From positions 1-64,000 of the forward strand of contig CACNAR010000006.1 of the NCBI GenBank assembly GCA_902618485.1: 64,000 nt of DNA. Direction: 5' to 3'. Every line of letters starts with the position of its first letter. The first letter of the stretch is position 1. Of this stretch, positions 53,366 to 63,790 are shown piece by piece. The position numbers were made by a program, and so were the translations under genes. The stretch comes from an uncultured Pelagibacteraceae bacterium (GTDB lineage Bacteria > Pseudomonadota > Alphaproteobacteria > Pelagibacterales > Pelagibacteraceae). The notes beneath the pieces were generated by a model. It did not search any database. It worked only from the letters and a program-made list of their open reading frames with translations, and was not told where the DNA came from.

Positions 53366-54364
53366 ATGGGATATTTAGATTTAATTTTTCAGGAAACATA
53401 TAAGATTTTATTTTTACTGGTTCCAGTTTTAGTATCTGTCGCGATGATTGTTTGGTTAGATAGAAGAGTTTGGGCTTTTGTTCAAAAAAGACAAGGTCCA
53501 AATGTAGTCGGTCCATTTGGCTTACTGCAATCTTTGGCTGATGCACTAAAATATATTTTTAAAGAGATAATTATACCTGCTAGCTCAAATAAGATAATTT
53601 TCATTTTAGCACCAATTATTACAATGACCCTTGCTTTAATAGCTTGGGCTGTGATTCCTTTTGGTGTTGACCAAGTTCTAGCTGATATTAACGTAGGAAT
53701 TTTGTATATATTCGCTGTTTCATCATTAGGTGTCTATGGAATAATAATGGGTGGATGGGCTTCAAATTCTAAATACCCATTTCTAGGTTCAATAAGATCA
53801 GCGGCACAAATGGTTTCTTACGAGGTATCAATAGGTATAATAATTATAAATGTCTTATTGTGTGTAGGCTCATTAAATTTAAATGACATAGTACTTGCTC
53901 AAAAAGACATGTGGTTTGTTATTCCATTGTTTCCAATGTTTGTAATTTTTTTTATATCAGCATTAGCTGAAACAAATAGACCACCTTTTGATTTACCTGA
54001 AGCAGAGGCAGAATTAGTTGCAGGATATCAAACAGAGTATTCTGGAATGATGTATGCAATGTTTTGGTTAGGAGAGTACGCAAATATTCTACTAATGTGT
54101 GCTTTAGGATCAATCCTATTTTTAGGAGGGTGGCTGTCTCCGATTGAGCTCTATCCATTTAACTTAATTCCAGGAGCTTTTTGGCTAATTTTTAAGATAT
54201 TATTTTTATTTATACTTTTTGCGTTGGTAAAAGCTATTGTACCAAGATATAGATATGATCAGCTTATGAGACTAGGTTGGAAAATATTTTTACCATTATC
54301 TTTAACTTACGTTGTTCTAACTGCTAGTTATCTTTTTTATTTTAACCTTTTACCTACTAATTAA
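53366..54364 (+). CDS. nuoH: NADH-quinone oxidoreductase subunit H
   Basis: A 332-residue membrane subunit with about eight spans. The signature [23 protein letters not shown] is at about residues 33-55; [30 protein letters not shown] is in the middle, the conserved Glu-rich loop of the quinone channel. It joins the peripheral and membrane arms. Located 3 bases after nuoG and directly before nuoI. Confidence 0.97.
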   Translation: MGYLDLIFQETYKILFLLVPVLVSVAMIVWLDRRVWAFVQKRQGPNVVGPFGLLQSLADALKYIFKEIIIPASSNKIIFILAPIITMTLALIAWAVIPFGVDQVLADINVGILYIFAVSSLGVYGIIMGGWASNSKYPFLGSIRSAAQMVSYEVSIGIIIINVLLCVGSLNLNDIVLAQKDMWFVIPLFPMFVIFFISALAETNRPPFDLPEAEAELVAGYQTEYSGMMYAMFWLGEYANILLMCALGSILFLGGWLSPIELYPFNLIPGAFWLIFKILFLFILFALVKAIVPRYRYDQLMRLGWKIFLPLSLTYVVLTASYLFYFNLLPTN

Positions 54365-54850
54365 ATGAAAATTTCTAGATTTTTAAAAACGATATTTATG
54401 ACAGATTTTATTGGAGGGCTTTTTATTGCGACAAAAGAATTATTTAAATCAAAAAAAACAATAAATTATCCATTTGAAAAAGGTAAAATAAGTCCAAGAT
54501 TTAGAGGCGAACATGCTTTAAGAAGATATCCCAATGGTGAAGAAAGATGTATTGCGTGTAAATTATGTGAGGCTGTTTGTCCTGCTCAAGCAATTACTAT
54601 TGAGTCTTCTCAAAGATCAGATGGAAGTAGAAAAACGACTCGTTATGACATCGATATGATGAAATGTATTTATTGTGGTTTATGCGAAGAGTCTTGCCCT
54701 GTAGATGCAATAGTTCAAGGACCAAATTTTGAATTCTCCACAGAAACTCGTGAAGAGCTTTATTATACTAAAGAAAAACTTCTTGATAATGGAGACAGAT
54801 GGGAAAATATTTTGGCAGCTAATATTAAGTCAGATAATCCTTACAGATAA
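54365..54850 (+). CDS. nuoI: NADH-quinone oxidoreductase subunit I
   Basis: A 161-residue iron-sulfur subunit with two [4Fe-4S] clusters: [19 protein letters not shown] (about residues 62-80) and [20 protein letters not shown] (about residues 101-120). It begins with the amphipathic [20 protein letters not shown] and has [17 protein letters not shown] before the clusters. It links NuoG to NuoB. Its ATG follows the nuoH stop with no gap. Confidence 0.98.
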   Translation: MKISRFLKTIFMTDFIGGLFIATKELFKSKKTINYPFEKGKISPRFRGEHALRRYPNGEERCIACKLCEAVCPAQAITIESSQRSDGSRKTTRYDIDMMKCIYCGLCEESCPVDAIVQGPNFEFSTETREELYYTKEKLLDNGDRWENILAANIKSDNPYR

Positions 54851-54853
54851 TTT

Positions 54854-55486
54854 ATGATTGCGCATGCAATATTTTTTTACATATTCTCGATAATTGCAGT
54901 TGTTTCAGCAGTTATGGTTACGGTATCTAAAAATACTGTCCATTCTGTTTTTTTTTTAATTTTAGATTTTATAAGTATATCCTGCCTTTTTATCATGATC
55001 GGTGCAGAATTTTTAGGAATGATAATGTTAATTGTTTATGTCGGAGCTGTAGCAGTATTATTTTTGTTTGTAGTAATGATGCTAAATGTTGCTCAACAAA
55101 AAAATCAATGGTTTATATCTAAAGAAAACTCCAATCACATACCAATTGGATTATTGATAAGTGTTATAATCTTTTTTGAACTCATAATTGTTATAGGTGG
55201 ATGGAAATACAAACCCGACTTATTTGACCAACTTAATCTATCAATAGTAAACGATGCTAGTAATACACATTCATTAGGAATGGTTTTATATACAGACTAT
55301 ATTCACATCTTTCAAATAAGTGGGATGATACTTCTTATAGCAATGATAGGAGCTATTGTTCTTACTTTTAGACAAAGAGAAGGTGTAAAAAAACAAAGTT
55401 ATTTGAAACAAATTTCTAGAGAAAGAGCTGAGGGTGTAGAGGTTGTAGAGGTTGCTTCTAACAGAGGAGTTAAAATAGATGATTGA
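54854..55486 (+). CDS. nuoJ: NADH-quinone oxidoreductase subunit J
   Basis: A 210-residue membrane subunit with five spans. The motif [25 protein letters not shown] at about residues 54-78 includes the pi-bulge span typical of NuoJ. The C-terminal tail is charged ([20 protein letters not shown]). It overlaps nuoK by 8 bases. Confidence 0.95.
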   Translation: MIAHAIFFYIFSIIAVVSAVMVTVSKNTVHSVFFLILDFISISCLFIMIGAEFLGMIMLIVYVGAVAVLFLFVVMMLNVAQQKNQWFISKENSNHIPIGLLISVIIFFELIIVIGGWKYKPDLFDQLNLSIVNDASNTHSLGMVLYTDYIHIFQISGMILLIAMIGAIVLTFRQREGVKKQSYLKQISRERAEGVEVVEVASNRGVKIDD

Positions 55487-55790
55487 AATAGGCTTAGGAC
55501 ATTACTTAACATTAGGTGCAGTCATTTTTAGTATAGGAATAATTGGAATTTTTTTAAATAGAAAAAATATTATTGTAATACTTATGAGTATAGAGCTTAT
55601 ATTGTTAGCTGTTAATATTAATCTAGTATCTTTCTCAATGTATTTAGGTGATTTGACTGGACAAGTATTTACTCTATTTATATTAACTGTTGCTGCTGCA
55701 GAAGCAGCAATTGGTCTTGCAATCATAGTTGTTTACTACAGAAATTCTGGAACAATTCGTGTCGAGGAAATTGATAAATTAAAAGGGTAA
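55479..55790 (+). CDS. nuoK: NADH-quinone oxidoreductase subunit K
   Basis: A 103-residue subunit with three spans and buried Glu residues, in [14 protein letters not shown] and [20 protein letters not shown], which are proton-channel residues in this family. It begins [20 protein letters not shown]. It overlaps nuoJ by 8 bases and nuoL starts 1 base later. Confidence 0.97.
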   Translation: MIEIGLGHYLTLGAVIFSIGIIGIFLNRKNIIVILMSIELILLAVNINLVSFSMYLGDLTGQVFTLFILTVAAAEAAIGLAIIVVYYRNSGTIRVEEIDKLKG

Positions 55791-55791
55791 A

Positions 55792-57705
55792 ATGGAAATT
55801 TCAATAATAGCTTTACCTTTGATTGCCTCAATAATATCTGGATTTTTTGGAAAATTTATCGGTGATCGAAATTCTGAAATTGTTACAAGTTTATTGGTAT
55901 CGATATCTGCTATTTTGTCAGCTTTAGTTTTATACGAGGTAATAGTCAATCAATATCAAGATAACATCACAATAGCTACATGGATAAGCTCAGGATCATT
56001 GAATGTTAATTGGTCGATGAAGATTGATGCGTTATCAGCTGTAATGTTGGTTGTAGTAACATCTGTTTCTGCACTTGTTCATATTTATTCAATTGGTTAT
56101 ATGTCACATGATCCTCATAAGCCAAGGTTCATGGCTTATTTATCATTATTTACTTTTGCGATGTTAATGTTGGTAACTTCAGACAATTTCATTCAATTAT
56201 TTTTTGGTTGGGAGGGAGTTGGTCTATGTTCTTACTTCTTAATAGGCTTTTGGTTTAAAAAAGAGTCTGCAAATAAAGCTGCAATTAAAGCATTTGTTGT
56301 TAATAGAGTTGGAGATTTCGGATTTGCTCTAGGTATTTTTTTAATATTTTATTTATTCGGAACAGTAAATTATTCTGAGGTTTTTCAGCAAATTCCAAAC
56401 ATTACAGAAAAAAATTTAGTTTTTTTAGGTATTGAAATTAATGCGATAGATTTGATTTGCTTACTTTTATTTATTGGCGCCATGGGTAAATCAGCTCAAA
56501 TTTTACTTCATACGTGGTTGCCAGATGCTATGGAGGGTCCAACACCTGTGTCAGCCTTAATTCATGCAGCAACTATGGTTACAGCAGGTGTTTTTCTTGT
56601 TGTTAGATGTTCACCTATTTACGAATATTCTGAATTCGTACTAAATATAATTACTGTAATTGGTATGAGCACAGCTTTTTTTGCTGCAACTGTTGCTTTG
56701 GTTCAAAATGATATAAAAAAGATAATAGCCTATTCTACATGTAGTCAATTAGGTTATATGTTTTTTGCTACTGGAGTGGGTGCTTATAACGTAGCAATGT
56801 TTCATTTATTTACTCATGCTTTCTTTAAAGCTTTATTATTTTTGGGATCTGGTTCAGTCATCCATGCATTTAAAGATGAGCAAGATATAAATAATATGGG
56901 AGGAGTATGGAAAAAGTTACCCTACACTTATTCATTAATGATTATTGGAACGTTGGCATTAACTGGTTTTCCTTTGCTATCAGGTTTTTATTCTAAAGAT
57001 GCAATAATAGAATTCGCATATTTAAGAGGTAATACAACAGGTTATTATGCAGCTGGAATTGGTATTTTTACGGCATTTTTAACTTCCATTTATTCTTGGA
57101 GGCTAATATTTAAAACTTTTCACGGTGATTATAACAATAAAGAGATAAAAATTGAGGACACCCATGAGTCTCCTATAGTTATGTTGATACCTTTAGTCTT
57201 ACTTTCTTTGGGTGCAATATTTGCAGGATTTATTTTTAAGGATTTGTTTATTGGTAATTATGGTTTGAATAATTTTTGGAAAGACTCAATATTTTTTCTA
57301 AAACCATTAAGTACGGAACACCCACCATTATGGTTTTTATTATTGACCCCAATACTAGTAATTTTATCTATACCAACAGCATATTATCTATTTGTTAAGA
57401 ATAAAAATTTACCAGAACAAATTGTAAAAATTAACAAACCCTTGTACCTATTCTTATTAAATAAGTGGTATTTTGATGAATTATATGATGCGCTATTTGT
57501 AAAACCATCAAAAAAATTTGGATTATTTTTGTGGAAGTTTTTTGATTTAAAGATAATCGATGGTTTTGGGCCTGACGGTATCTCTGCAATTATCAAAAGA
57601 TTTTCCGTTAAAGCAAATAAATTTCAAAGTGGATTTATTTATCAATATGCGTTTGTTATGCTTCTTGGATTTTCTGCTTTATTAACTTTTCTAATTGTTA
57701 AATAA
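55792..57705 (+). CDS. nuoL: NADH-quinone oxidoreductase subunit L
   Basis: A 637-residue antiporter-like proton pump subunit with about 16 spans. FFGWEGVGLCSYFLIGFWF at about residue 136 holds the channel Glu, and LLHTWLPDAMEGPTPVSALI and STCSQLGYMFFATGVGAY are conserved motifs. The long C-terminal helix that runs along the membrane is expected near residues 520-580. It overlaps nuoM by 1 base (TAATG). Confidence 0.97.
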   Translation: MEISIIALPLIASIISGFFGKFIGDRNSEIVTSLLVSISAILSALVLYEVIVNQYQDNITIATWISSGSLNVNWSMKIDALSAVMLVVVTSVSALVHIYSIGYMSHDPHKPRFMAYLSLFTFAMLMLVTSDNFIQLFFGWEGVGLCSYFLIGFWFKKESANKAAIKAFVVNRVGDFGFALGIFLIFYLFGTVNYSEVFQQIPNITEKNLVFLGIEINAIDLICLLLFIGAMGKSAQILLHTWLPDAMEGPTPVSALIHAATMVTAGVFLVVRCSPIYEYSEFVLNIITVIGMSTAFFAATVALVQNDIKKIIAYSTCSQLGYMFFATGVGAYNVAMFHLFTHAFFKALLFLGSGSVIHAFKDEQDINNMGGVWKKLPYTYSLMIIGTLALTGFPLLSGFYSKDAIIEFAYLRGNTTGYYAAGIGIFTAFLTSIYSWRLIFKTFHGDYNNKEIKIEDTHESPIVMLIPLVLLSLGAIFAGFIFKDLFIGNYGLNNFWKDSIFFLKPLSTEHPPLWFLLLTPILVILSIPTAYYLFVKNKNLPEQIVKINKPLYLFLLNKWYFDELYDALFVKPSKKFGLFLWKFFDLKIIDGFGPDGISAIIKRFSVKANKFQSGFIYQYAFVMLLGFSALLTFLIVK

Positions 57706-59189
57706 TGAATTTTCCTATCCTTTCTTCATTAATTTTATTACCAACAGTAGGTGCTTTTTTCTTATTTTTTACAAGAAGCAACAAGCAAAATAATTTTACT
57801 GTGAAATACGTCGCATTGTTTACTTCTTTTGTAAATTTTCTTTTATCAATCTATTTGTGGATACTTTTCGATCATACGACCTCAGAGTTTCAATTTGTAG
57901 AACAAAGAATTTGGATTGAGGATTTTATAAATTATAAAGTGGGTGTTGACGGAATTTCAATTTTATTTATTTTACTGACAACATTTATTACTCCACTTTG
58001 TATCTTGTCAGTAAATAATTCCATTAAAGAAAGATTAAGTGAATTTTTAATTGCAGTATTAATTATGGAGTCTTTCATGATAGGAGTATTTTGTTCTTTA
58101 GATCTTGTAATTTTTTACTTATTTTTTGAAGCTGGTCTGATACCAATGTTTTTAATTATTGGAATATGGGGAGGGGCTAGAAGAGTTTATTCTGCGTTTA
58201 AATTTTTTCTTTACACTTTACTTGGGTCAGTATTAATGTTGGTTGCTATAATTACTATATATTGGTTAACCGGTACTACAGATGTAATTGAACTTTATAG
58301 TTTAGGCATTGAGACTAAATATCAAAATTTGTTATGGCTTGCTTTTTTTAGTTCTTTTGCAGTCAAAACTCCAATGTGGCCAGTCCACACTTGGTTACCA
58401 GATGCTCATGTTGAAGCTCCAACAGCAGGATCAGTTTTATTAGCTGCAATTTTATTAAAAATGGCAGGTTATGGATTTATAAGATTTTCATTAGGACTAT
58501 TTCCTGTTGCATCAGAAGTTTTTACTCCACTAATTTACACATTGAGCGTTATCGCAATTATTTTCACATCTTTTATCGCTTTAATGCAGGAAGATATGAA
58601 AAAGCTAATTGCGTACTCTTCTGTTGCTCACATGGGATATGTTACTTTAGGTATTTTTACCATTCAACAACAGGGTATTGAGGGAAGTATAATTCAAATG
58701 ATAAGTCATGGATTAGTTTCTGCTGCACTATTTTTGTGTGTTGGTGTTGTTTACGATCGGATGCATTCAAGACTTATTGATACTTATGGTGGAATTGTAA
58801 GTATCATTCCAAAGTATTCTGTCTTATTCATGTTATTTACTTTGGCAGCTTTGGGCCTTCCTGGCACTAGTGGGTTTATAGGTGAATTTTTAATATTGAT
58901 GGGAGCATTTAAAGATAACTTTTTAGTTGCTGTTATTGCTAGCATTGGAGTAATTATTGGCGCAGCTTATATGCTTTGGTTATACAAAAGAGTGATATTT
59001 GGAAAATTAATTAATAATGACTTAAAAAAAATGATAGATTTGAATAGATCGGAGTCAGTTATATTAACTTCTTTGGCTATACCAACTTTGTTTTTTGGTT
59101 TTTATCCAGATCCTTTAATTAATACAATAGAGGTATCTATTTCAGATTTGATAGAAACATACAACTTTAGATTAGCGAGCAAGATATAA
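57705..59189 (+). CDS. nuoM: NADH-quinone oxidoreductase subunit M
   Basis: A 494-residue antiporter-like subunit with about 14 spans. YLFFEAGLIPMFLIIGIWGG at about residue 139 contains the channel Glu, and MWPVHTWLPDAHVEAPTAGSVLLA and LIAYSSVAHMGYVTLGIF follow. It pumps protons together with NuoL and NuoN. Overlaps nuoL and nuoN by 1 base each. Confidence 0.97.
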   Translation: MNFPILSSLILLPTVGAFFLFFTRSNKQNNFTVKYVALFTSFVNFLLSIYLWILFDHTTSEFQFVEQRIWIEDFINYKVGVDGISILFILLTTFITPLCILSVNNSIKERLSEFLIAVLIMESFMIGVFCSLDLVIFYLFFEAGLIPMFLIIGIWGGARRVYSAFKFFLYTLLGSVLMLVAIITIYWLTGTTDVIELYSLGIETKYQNLLWLAFFSSFAVKTPMWPVHTWLPDAHVEAPTAGSVLLAAILLKMAGYGFIRFSLGLFPVASEVFTPLIYTLSVIAIIFTSFIALMQEDMKKLIAYSSVAHMGYVTLGIFTIQQQGIEGSIIQMISHGLVSAALFLCVGVVYDRMHSRLIDTYGGIVSIIPKYSVLFMLFTLAALGLPGTSGFIGEFLILMGAFKDNFLVAVIASIGVIIGAAYMLWLYKRVIFGKLINNDLKKMIDLNRSESVILTSLAIPTLFFGFYPDPLINTIEVSISDLIETYNFRLASKI

Positions 59190-60607
59190 TGACAAATCTG
59201 CAATTAGTTTTTCCAGAGATTTTTTTATCATTATCAATAATGTTTCTACTTATATTTGGTGTTTTTAAAAAAAATAGCTCAAAAATAATCCAAAATCTTT
59301 CATTAGTAGTCTTACTTGTTACAGCAGTCATAACATTTAATGAAACAGTTGGTATTAAAGAAGTTAAATTATTTAATAATAGTATAATTATAGACTATTT
59401 ATCGTCATTGATGAAAATTGTTACATTACTAGCCACTTTTTTAGTTTTAGTCATTTCATCAAATTATTTAAGAACTTTTAAAATTTTTAAGATTGAATAT
59501 CCAATTTTAATATTAAGCTCTGTTTTGGGAATGATGATTATGATTAATTCTAATGACTTAATTGTATTCTATATGGGTCTAGAGCTTCAATCTTTAGCAT
59601 TATATGTTTTGGCCACTTTTAATAGAGATCAAATAAAATCTTCAGAAGCTGGACTAAAATATTTTGTTCTAAGCGCATTATCTTCCGGACTACTTTTGTA
59701 TGGATGTTCACTAATATATGGATTTACTGGATCAACAAATTTCAATGTGATTGCAAATCAACTAGGCTCTAGTGAATATGCTATTACTTTTGGAATTGTT
59801 TTCATCTTAGTTGGGTTAGCATTTAAAATCTCTGCTGTGCCATTTCATATGTGGGCACCAGATGTTTATGAGGGCTCACCAACTTCTGTAACTTTGTTTT
59901 TCACAATGGTACCAAAAGTTGCAGCTTTAACTGTATTTATTAGATTTTTATATGTACCTTTTTTAAATTTAATTGATCAGTGGCAAATGATATTGATATT
60001 TCTCTCTATTGCCTCAATGCTTTTTGGAGCAATTGCTGCAATAGGTCAAACTAATTTAAAAAGACTAGTAGCTTACAGTTCTATAGGACACGTGGGTTAT
60101 GCTTTAGCAGGTGTTGCAACGGGCACAAATGAAGGAATGCAAAGTTCAGTAATATATATAATTATTTATATAATAATGAATTTAGGATTATTTTCTTGTT
60201 TGCTAATGATAAAAAGAGAAAATCAATACTACGAAAAAATAGAGGATTTATCGGGATTATCTAAAAATCATCCGATGTTAGCTTTATCACTGATGATTAT
60301 ATTGTTTTCATTGGCAGGCATACCACCTTTAGCTGGATTTTTTGCTAAATTTTATGTTTTTAAATCAGTAATAGAACAATCAATGTATTTTTTAGCAATC
60401 GTGGGTTTATTATCAACAGTGGTTGCCGCTTTTTATTACTTAAGATTAATTAAAATTATGTATTTTGATAAAGAAAAAGAAAAATATGATACGGATCATG
60501 GATTGTGGTTAAAATTTTCATTAACATTCTCAACATTATTAATTTTAGTTTACTTCATATTCCCAAGCCAACTTATTGATGTAGTTTCTAGAATTAATAT
60601 AATTTGA
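59189..60607 (+). CDS. nuoN: NADH-quinone oxidoreductase subunit N
   Basis: A 472-residue antiporter-like subunit with about 14 spans. IVFYMGLELQSLALYVLATF at about residue 128 contains the channel Glu; AVPFHMWAPDVYEGSPTSVT and LVAYSSIGHVGYALAGVATG are canonical. It is the last nuo gene and overlaps birA by 1 base (TGATG). Confidence 0.97.
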   Translation: MTNLQLVFPEIFLSLSIMFLLIFGVFKKNSSKIIQNLSLVVLLVTAVITFNETVGIKEVKLFNNSIIIDYLSSLMKIVTLLATFLVLVISSNYLRTFKIFKIEYPILILSSVLGMMIMINSNDLIVFYMGLELQSLALYVLATFNRDQIKSSEAGLKYFVLSALSSGLLLYGCSLIYGFTGSTNFNVIANQLGSSEYAITFGIVFILVGLAFKISAVPFHMWAPDVYEGSPTSVTLFFTMVPKVAALTVFIRFLYVPFLNLIDQWQMILIFLSIASMLFGAIAAIGQTNLKRLVAYSSIGHVGYALAGVATGTNEGMQSSVIYIIIYIIMNLGLFSCLLMIKRENQYYEKIEDLSGLSKNHPMLALSLMIILFSLAGIPPLAGFFAKFYVFKSVIEQSMYFLAIVGLLSTVVAAFYYLRLIKIMYFDKEKEKYDTDHGLWLKFSLTFSTLLILVYFIFPSQLIDVVSRINII

Positions 60608-61143
60608 TGAAGTTTAAAGTTTTTAGGTATAAAAAAGTTAAGAGTACAAATAACACAGCAATAAGAATAATTAGAGAAACAAATCATAATTTTGGAATGA
60701 TAATATCCGAAACACAAACTAGTGGTAAAGGTCAGTATGGGAGAAAATGGATTTCTTATAAAGGAAATATTTTAATATCTTTTTTTTATAAACTAAAAAA
60801 AATAAATTTATCAATGAAACAACTATCAAAAAAAAATTGTCTTTTAGTTAAAGATGTAATTTCAAAATTTTATAAGCGCAAAATAGTTTATAAATCACCA
60901 AATGATTTATTGATTAATAAAAAAAAGATTTGTGGTATTTTGCAAGAAAAAATTAATAAATCAGGGAATGATTATCTAATTGTTGGTATTGGATTTAATT
61001 TGATTAAAAGTCCTATAATACCCGATTATCCTACAACTAATTTATTTGAAATTACTAAAAAAAAAATAAAAACTAAAACATTTATGAATCAATTAAAAAT
61101 ATCCTTTGGTAAGTTTTTGTCACAATATTACATAACTAAATAG
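60607..61143 (+). CDS. birA: biotin--[acetyl-CoA-carboxylase] ligase, short form
   Basis: A 178-residue biotin protein ligase starting at ATG 60607, which overlaps the nuoN stop by 1 base; a TTG 3 bases earlier is less likely. Motifs are TSGKGQYGRKWISYKGNILI (the biotin-AMP loop, GKGQYGR for the usual GRGRRGR) and YKSPNDLLINKKKICGILQE. It has no N-terminal helix-turn-helix, so it cannot be a BirA-type repressor, and it lacks most of the C-terminal SH3-like domain (usual length is 240 or more). It activates biotin and attaches it to carboxylase carriers. Confidence 0.85.
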   Translation: MKFKVFRYKKVKSTNNTAIRIIRETNHNFGMIISETQTSGKGQYGRKWISYKGNILISFFYKLKKINLSMKQLSKKNCLLVKDVISKFYKRKIVYKSPNDLLINKKKICGILQEKINKSGNDYLIVGIGFNLIKSPIIPDYPTTNLFEITKKKIKTKTFMNQLKISFGKFLSQYYITK

Positions 61144-61884
61144 ATGATTATTTTAGGTGACATAGGAAATACTGAGACAAAAATTTGTTTAGTTAATAAC
61201 AATAACAAAATCATAAAAAAGATTGTAATTCCTTCAAAAGGTAAAAAACTAAATTTATTGAAAAAATATTTTAAAAAAATAGATTTTTCCTCAATAGATA
61301 AAATTTTATTTTGTAGTGTTGTACCATCAACCTACAAGGAACTAAAAAGATATTTCTACAATAAAACAAAAGTTAGGTGTTACGAATTAAAAGAACTTAA
61401 TTTGAAGAAAATTTTAAAAATTGATGTGAATTATAAGCAAGTAGGTTCAGACAGATTAGCAAATGCAATAAGTGTTACACAAAAAAACAAAAATTTTATT
61501 ATTTTAGATTTTGGTACTGCAACAACATTTGATGTTTTAATTGGTAATAATTACAAAGGTGGAATTATATCTCCAGGTATTCAAATTTCCCTTAACACAC
61601 TTTCAGACAAAGCATCTTTAATTCCAAAGATTGATTTAAAGAAAATAACAAAAGTAATTGGAAAAGATACCATATCAGCTGTCCGCTCAGGTTTTTTCTG
61701 GGGATATGCTGGATTAATTGACAATGTTGTAAATTTAATTAAGAAAGAGACAAAAAAGTCTTTTAATATAATCACTACTGGAGGTTTTTCTAAATTGTTT
61801 AAAAACTCTATTAGAACAAAAGTTAAAAGAGATAATGATATAACAATTAACGGCTTAGTTAAGGCTTCAAAATTAATTAAATAA
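61144..61884 (+). CDS. coaX: type III pantothenate kinase
   Basis: A 246-residue CoaX-type kinase of the acetate-kinase-like superfamily. Motifs are ILGDIGNTETKICLV at the start (ATP site), VGSDRLANAISV, FIILDFGTATTFDVL and GGIISPGIQISLNTLSDKAS. ITTGGFSKLF is near the end. It phosphorylates pantothenate, the first step of coenzyme A synthesis, and its family is known to need a monovalent cation and to resist feedback by CoA. It directly follows birA; rnj follows after 1 base. Confidence 0.92.
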   Translation: MIILGDIGNTETKICLVNNNNKIIKKIVIPSKGKKLNLLKKYFKKIDFSSIDKILFCSVVPSTYKELKRYFYNKTKVRCYELKELNLKKILKIDVNYKQVGSDRLANAISVTQKNKNFIILDFGTATTFDVLIGNNYKGGIISPGIQISLNTLSDKASLIPKIDLKKITKVIGKDTISAVRSGFFWGYAGLIDNVVNLIKKETKKSFNIITTGGFSKLFKNSIRTKVKRDNDITINGLVKASKLIK

Positions 61885-61885
61885 T

Positions 61886-63544
61886 ATGAAAGATGAATTT
61901 TTATTTTGTCCATTAGGTGGCTCTGGTGAGATAGGGATGAATATGAATTTATTTGGCTATGGTCAGCCAGGTGACCATAAATGGATTATGGTTGATATAG
62001 GTGTTACTTTTGCTGATGACACAGTTCCAGGTATAGATCTTATTTATCCAGACCCGGGTTTTATTCAGGAAAGAAAAGATAATCTATTAGGAATTGTCTT
62101 AACGCATGCTCACGAAGATCATATAGGTGCTGTAGCTCATTTATGGCCAAAATTTAAATGCAAACTTTATGCTACTCCTTTCACAGCTGTTTTAATAAGA
62201 GAAAAATTTAGAGAAAAAAATATCGATATTACTAATGACTTACAAATTGTAGAACTAAACGGAAAGGTAAGTTTAAAACCTTTTGAGATTGAATATATAA
62301 CTTTAACCCACTCTATTTTAGAACCCAATGGCCTTAGAATTCAAACACCAGCAGGTATTGTTTTGCATACTGGTGACTGGAAAGTTGATCCAAACCCCCT
62401 GATTGGTGCCGAGATTAATTCAAAGAGATTAAAAGAAATTGGTGACGAAGGTGTTTTAGCAATGATTTGTGACTCTACTAATGTTTTTAGTGCTGGACGC
62501 TCAGGTTCTGAATTAGATGTGAGAAAAAGTATGTTAAACATTATGAGCAGGTTGAAAAAAAGAATTATAATAACCTCATTTGCATCAAATGTTGCAAGAA
62601 TGGAGTCAGCTTTTTATTGCGCAGAAAAAACAGGAAGACAAATTTCTTTAGTCGGTAGGTCTATGCATAGAATATACAAGGCAGCTAGACAATGTGGATA
62701 TCTTAAAAATACTATTGAACCTATAGATCCACGTGATGCAAAAAATTTTGCTAGAGAAAAAATTGTATATCTTTGCACAGGTAGCCAAGGTGAACCGATG
62801 GGAGCTATGATGAGAATTTCAAATTATACGCATCCTGATGTATTTATTGAGAAAGGTGATGCGGTAATTTTTTCTTCAAAAATAATACCAGGAAATGAAA
62901 AGAAACTTTACAAACTTCATAATCAATTAGTTAAAGACGGAATAGAGGTAATTTCAGAGGAGAGCGAATTTATCCATGTTTCTGGGCATCCAAATAGAGA
63001 AGATTTAAAAGATATGTATGATTGGGTTAAACCAAAATGTATAATTCCTGTTCACGGAGAACACAGACATATGATTGAACATATTGCTTTTGCCAAAGAA
63101 ATGCAGGTACCTTATCCTGTTCAGGTAGAAAATGGCGATATAGTAAAGTTAGCCCCAGGAGACTTTCCAGAAGTCTATGATAAAGCTCCTAGTGGTAGAT
63201 TATATCTGGATGGCAATATAAGTGTTGAGGAAAATTCACAATCAATAAAAGACAGAAAAAATTTAGGTTCCAACGGATATCTTGAAATAACTATTTTAAT
63301 TACACCTAAGGGAAAAATACATAATAATCCAATAATAAACTTTAAAGGATTACCAATTTATGAGACAGATGAATTTATTTACTTATTAGAGGAAGAAATA
63401 GAAAAAACAGCAAAAACATTTAATATTGGAAATAAAAGTCAAAGACACAATCTTATAGATGCACTTAAAATCGCAGCTAGAAGGTTTACTAAAGAAAAAA
63501 CAGGTAAAAGACCTTTTACCAATATTAATTTAGTTGATATTTAA
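61886..63544 (+). CDS. rnj: ribonuclease J
   Basis: A 552-residue metallo-beta-lactamase, beta-CASP type. The zinc motif VLTHAHEDHIGAVAHLW is at about residues 72-88, followed by TGDWKVDP, ICDSTNVFSAGRSGSE, IITSFASNVARMES, CTGSQGEPMGAM and PVHGEHRHMIEHI. It processes and degrades RNA with 5'-exonuclease and endonuclease action. The order coaX-rnj is common in alphaproteobacteria. It overlaps the DUF1467 gene by 1 base. Confidence 0.95.
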   Translation: MKDEFLFCPLGGSGEIGMNMNLFGYGQPGDHKWIMVDIGVTFADDTVPGIDLIYPDPGFIQERKDNLLGIVLTHAHEDHIGAVAHLWPKFKCKLYATPFTAVLIREKFREKNIDITNDLQIVELNGKVSLKPFEIEYITLTHSILEPNGLRIQTPAGIVLHTGDWKVDPNPLIGAEINSKRLKEIGDEGVLAMICDSTNVFSAGRSGSELDVRKSMLNIMSRLKKRIIITSFASNVARMESAFYCAEKTGRQISLVGRSMHRIYKAARQCGYLKNTIEPIDPRDAKNFAREKIVYLCTGSQGEPMGAMMRISNYTHPDVFIEKGDAVIFSSKIIPGNEKKLYKLHNQLVKDGIEVISEESEFIHVSGHPNREDLKDMYDWVKPKCIIPVHGEHRHMIEHIAFAKEMQVPYPVQVENGDIVKLAPGDFPEVYDKAPSGRLYLDGNISVEENSQSIKDRKNLGSNGYLEITILITPKGKIHNNPIINFKGLPIYETDEFIYLLEEEIEKTAKTFNIGNKSQRHNLIDALKIAARRFTKEKTGKRPFTNINLVDI

Positions 63545-63789
63545 TGAGTGCTACGGGACTTGCTATAATATATATAATCATATGGTGGATTGTTTTTTTT
63601 GCAATTTTGCCCATTGATGTGAATAGAATAAAGACTGAAAAAATTGAAGGTGAGGACCCTGGATCACCTGAAAATCCTAAGATTCTAAAAAAATTCATTT
63701 ATTGCACAGTAATAACAACTATTCTTTTTGTTATTATTTATTTGCTAATGAAGTTTGAATATTTGAACTTAAGAAATATAATCACTTAA
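63544..63789 (+). CDS. DUF1467 family small membrane protein
   Basis: An 81-residue protein with two hydrophobic spans ([20 protein letters not shown] and [18 protein letters not shown]). The linking stretch with [20 protein letters not shown], and the PENP word, match DUF1467, which sits between rnj and proS in many alphaproteobacteria. Function unknown. It overlaps rnj by 1 base. Confidence 0.85.
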   Translation: MSATGLAIIYIIIWWIVFFAILPIDVNRIKTEKIEGEDPGSPENPKILKKFIYCTVITTILFVIIYLLMKFEYLNLRNIIT

Positions 63790-63790
63790 C

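Noticed and set aside
53259-53546. A 95-residue minus-strand frame across the nuoG/nuoH junction
   Set aside because: Both plus-strand genes are certain here, and the minus-strand sequence resembles no known protein.
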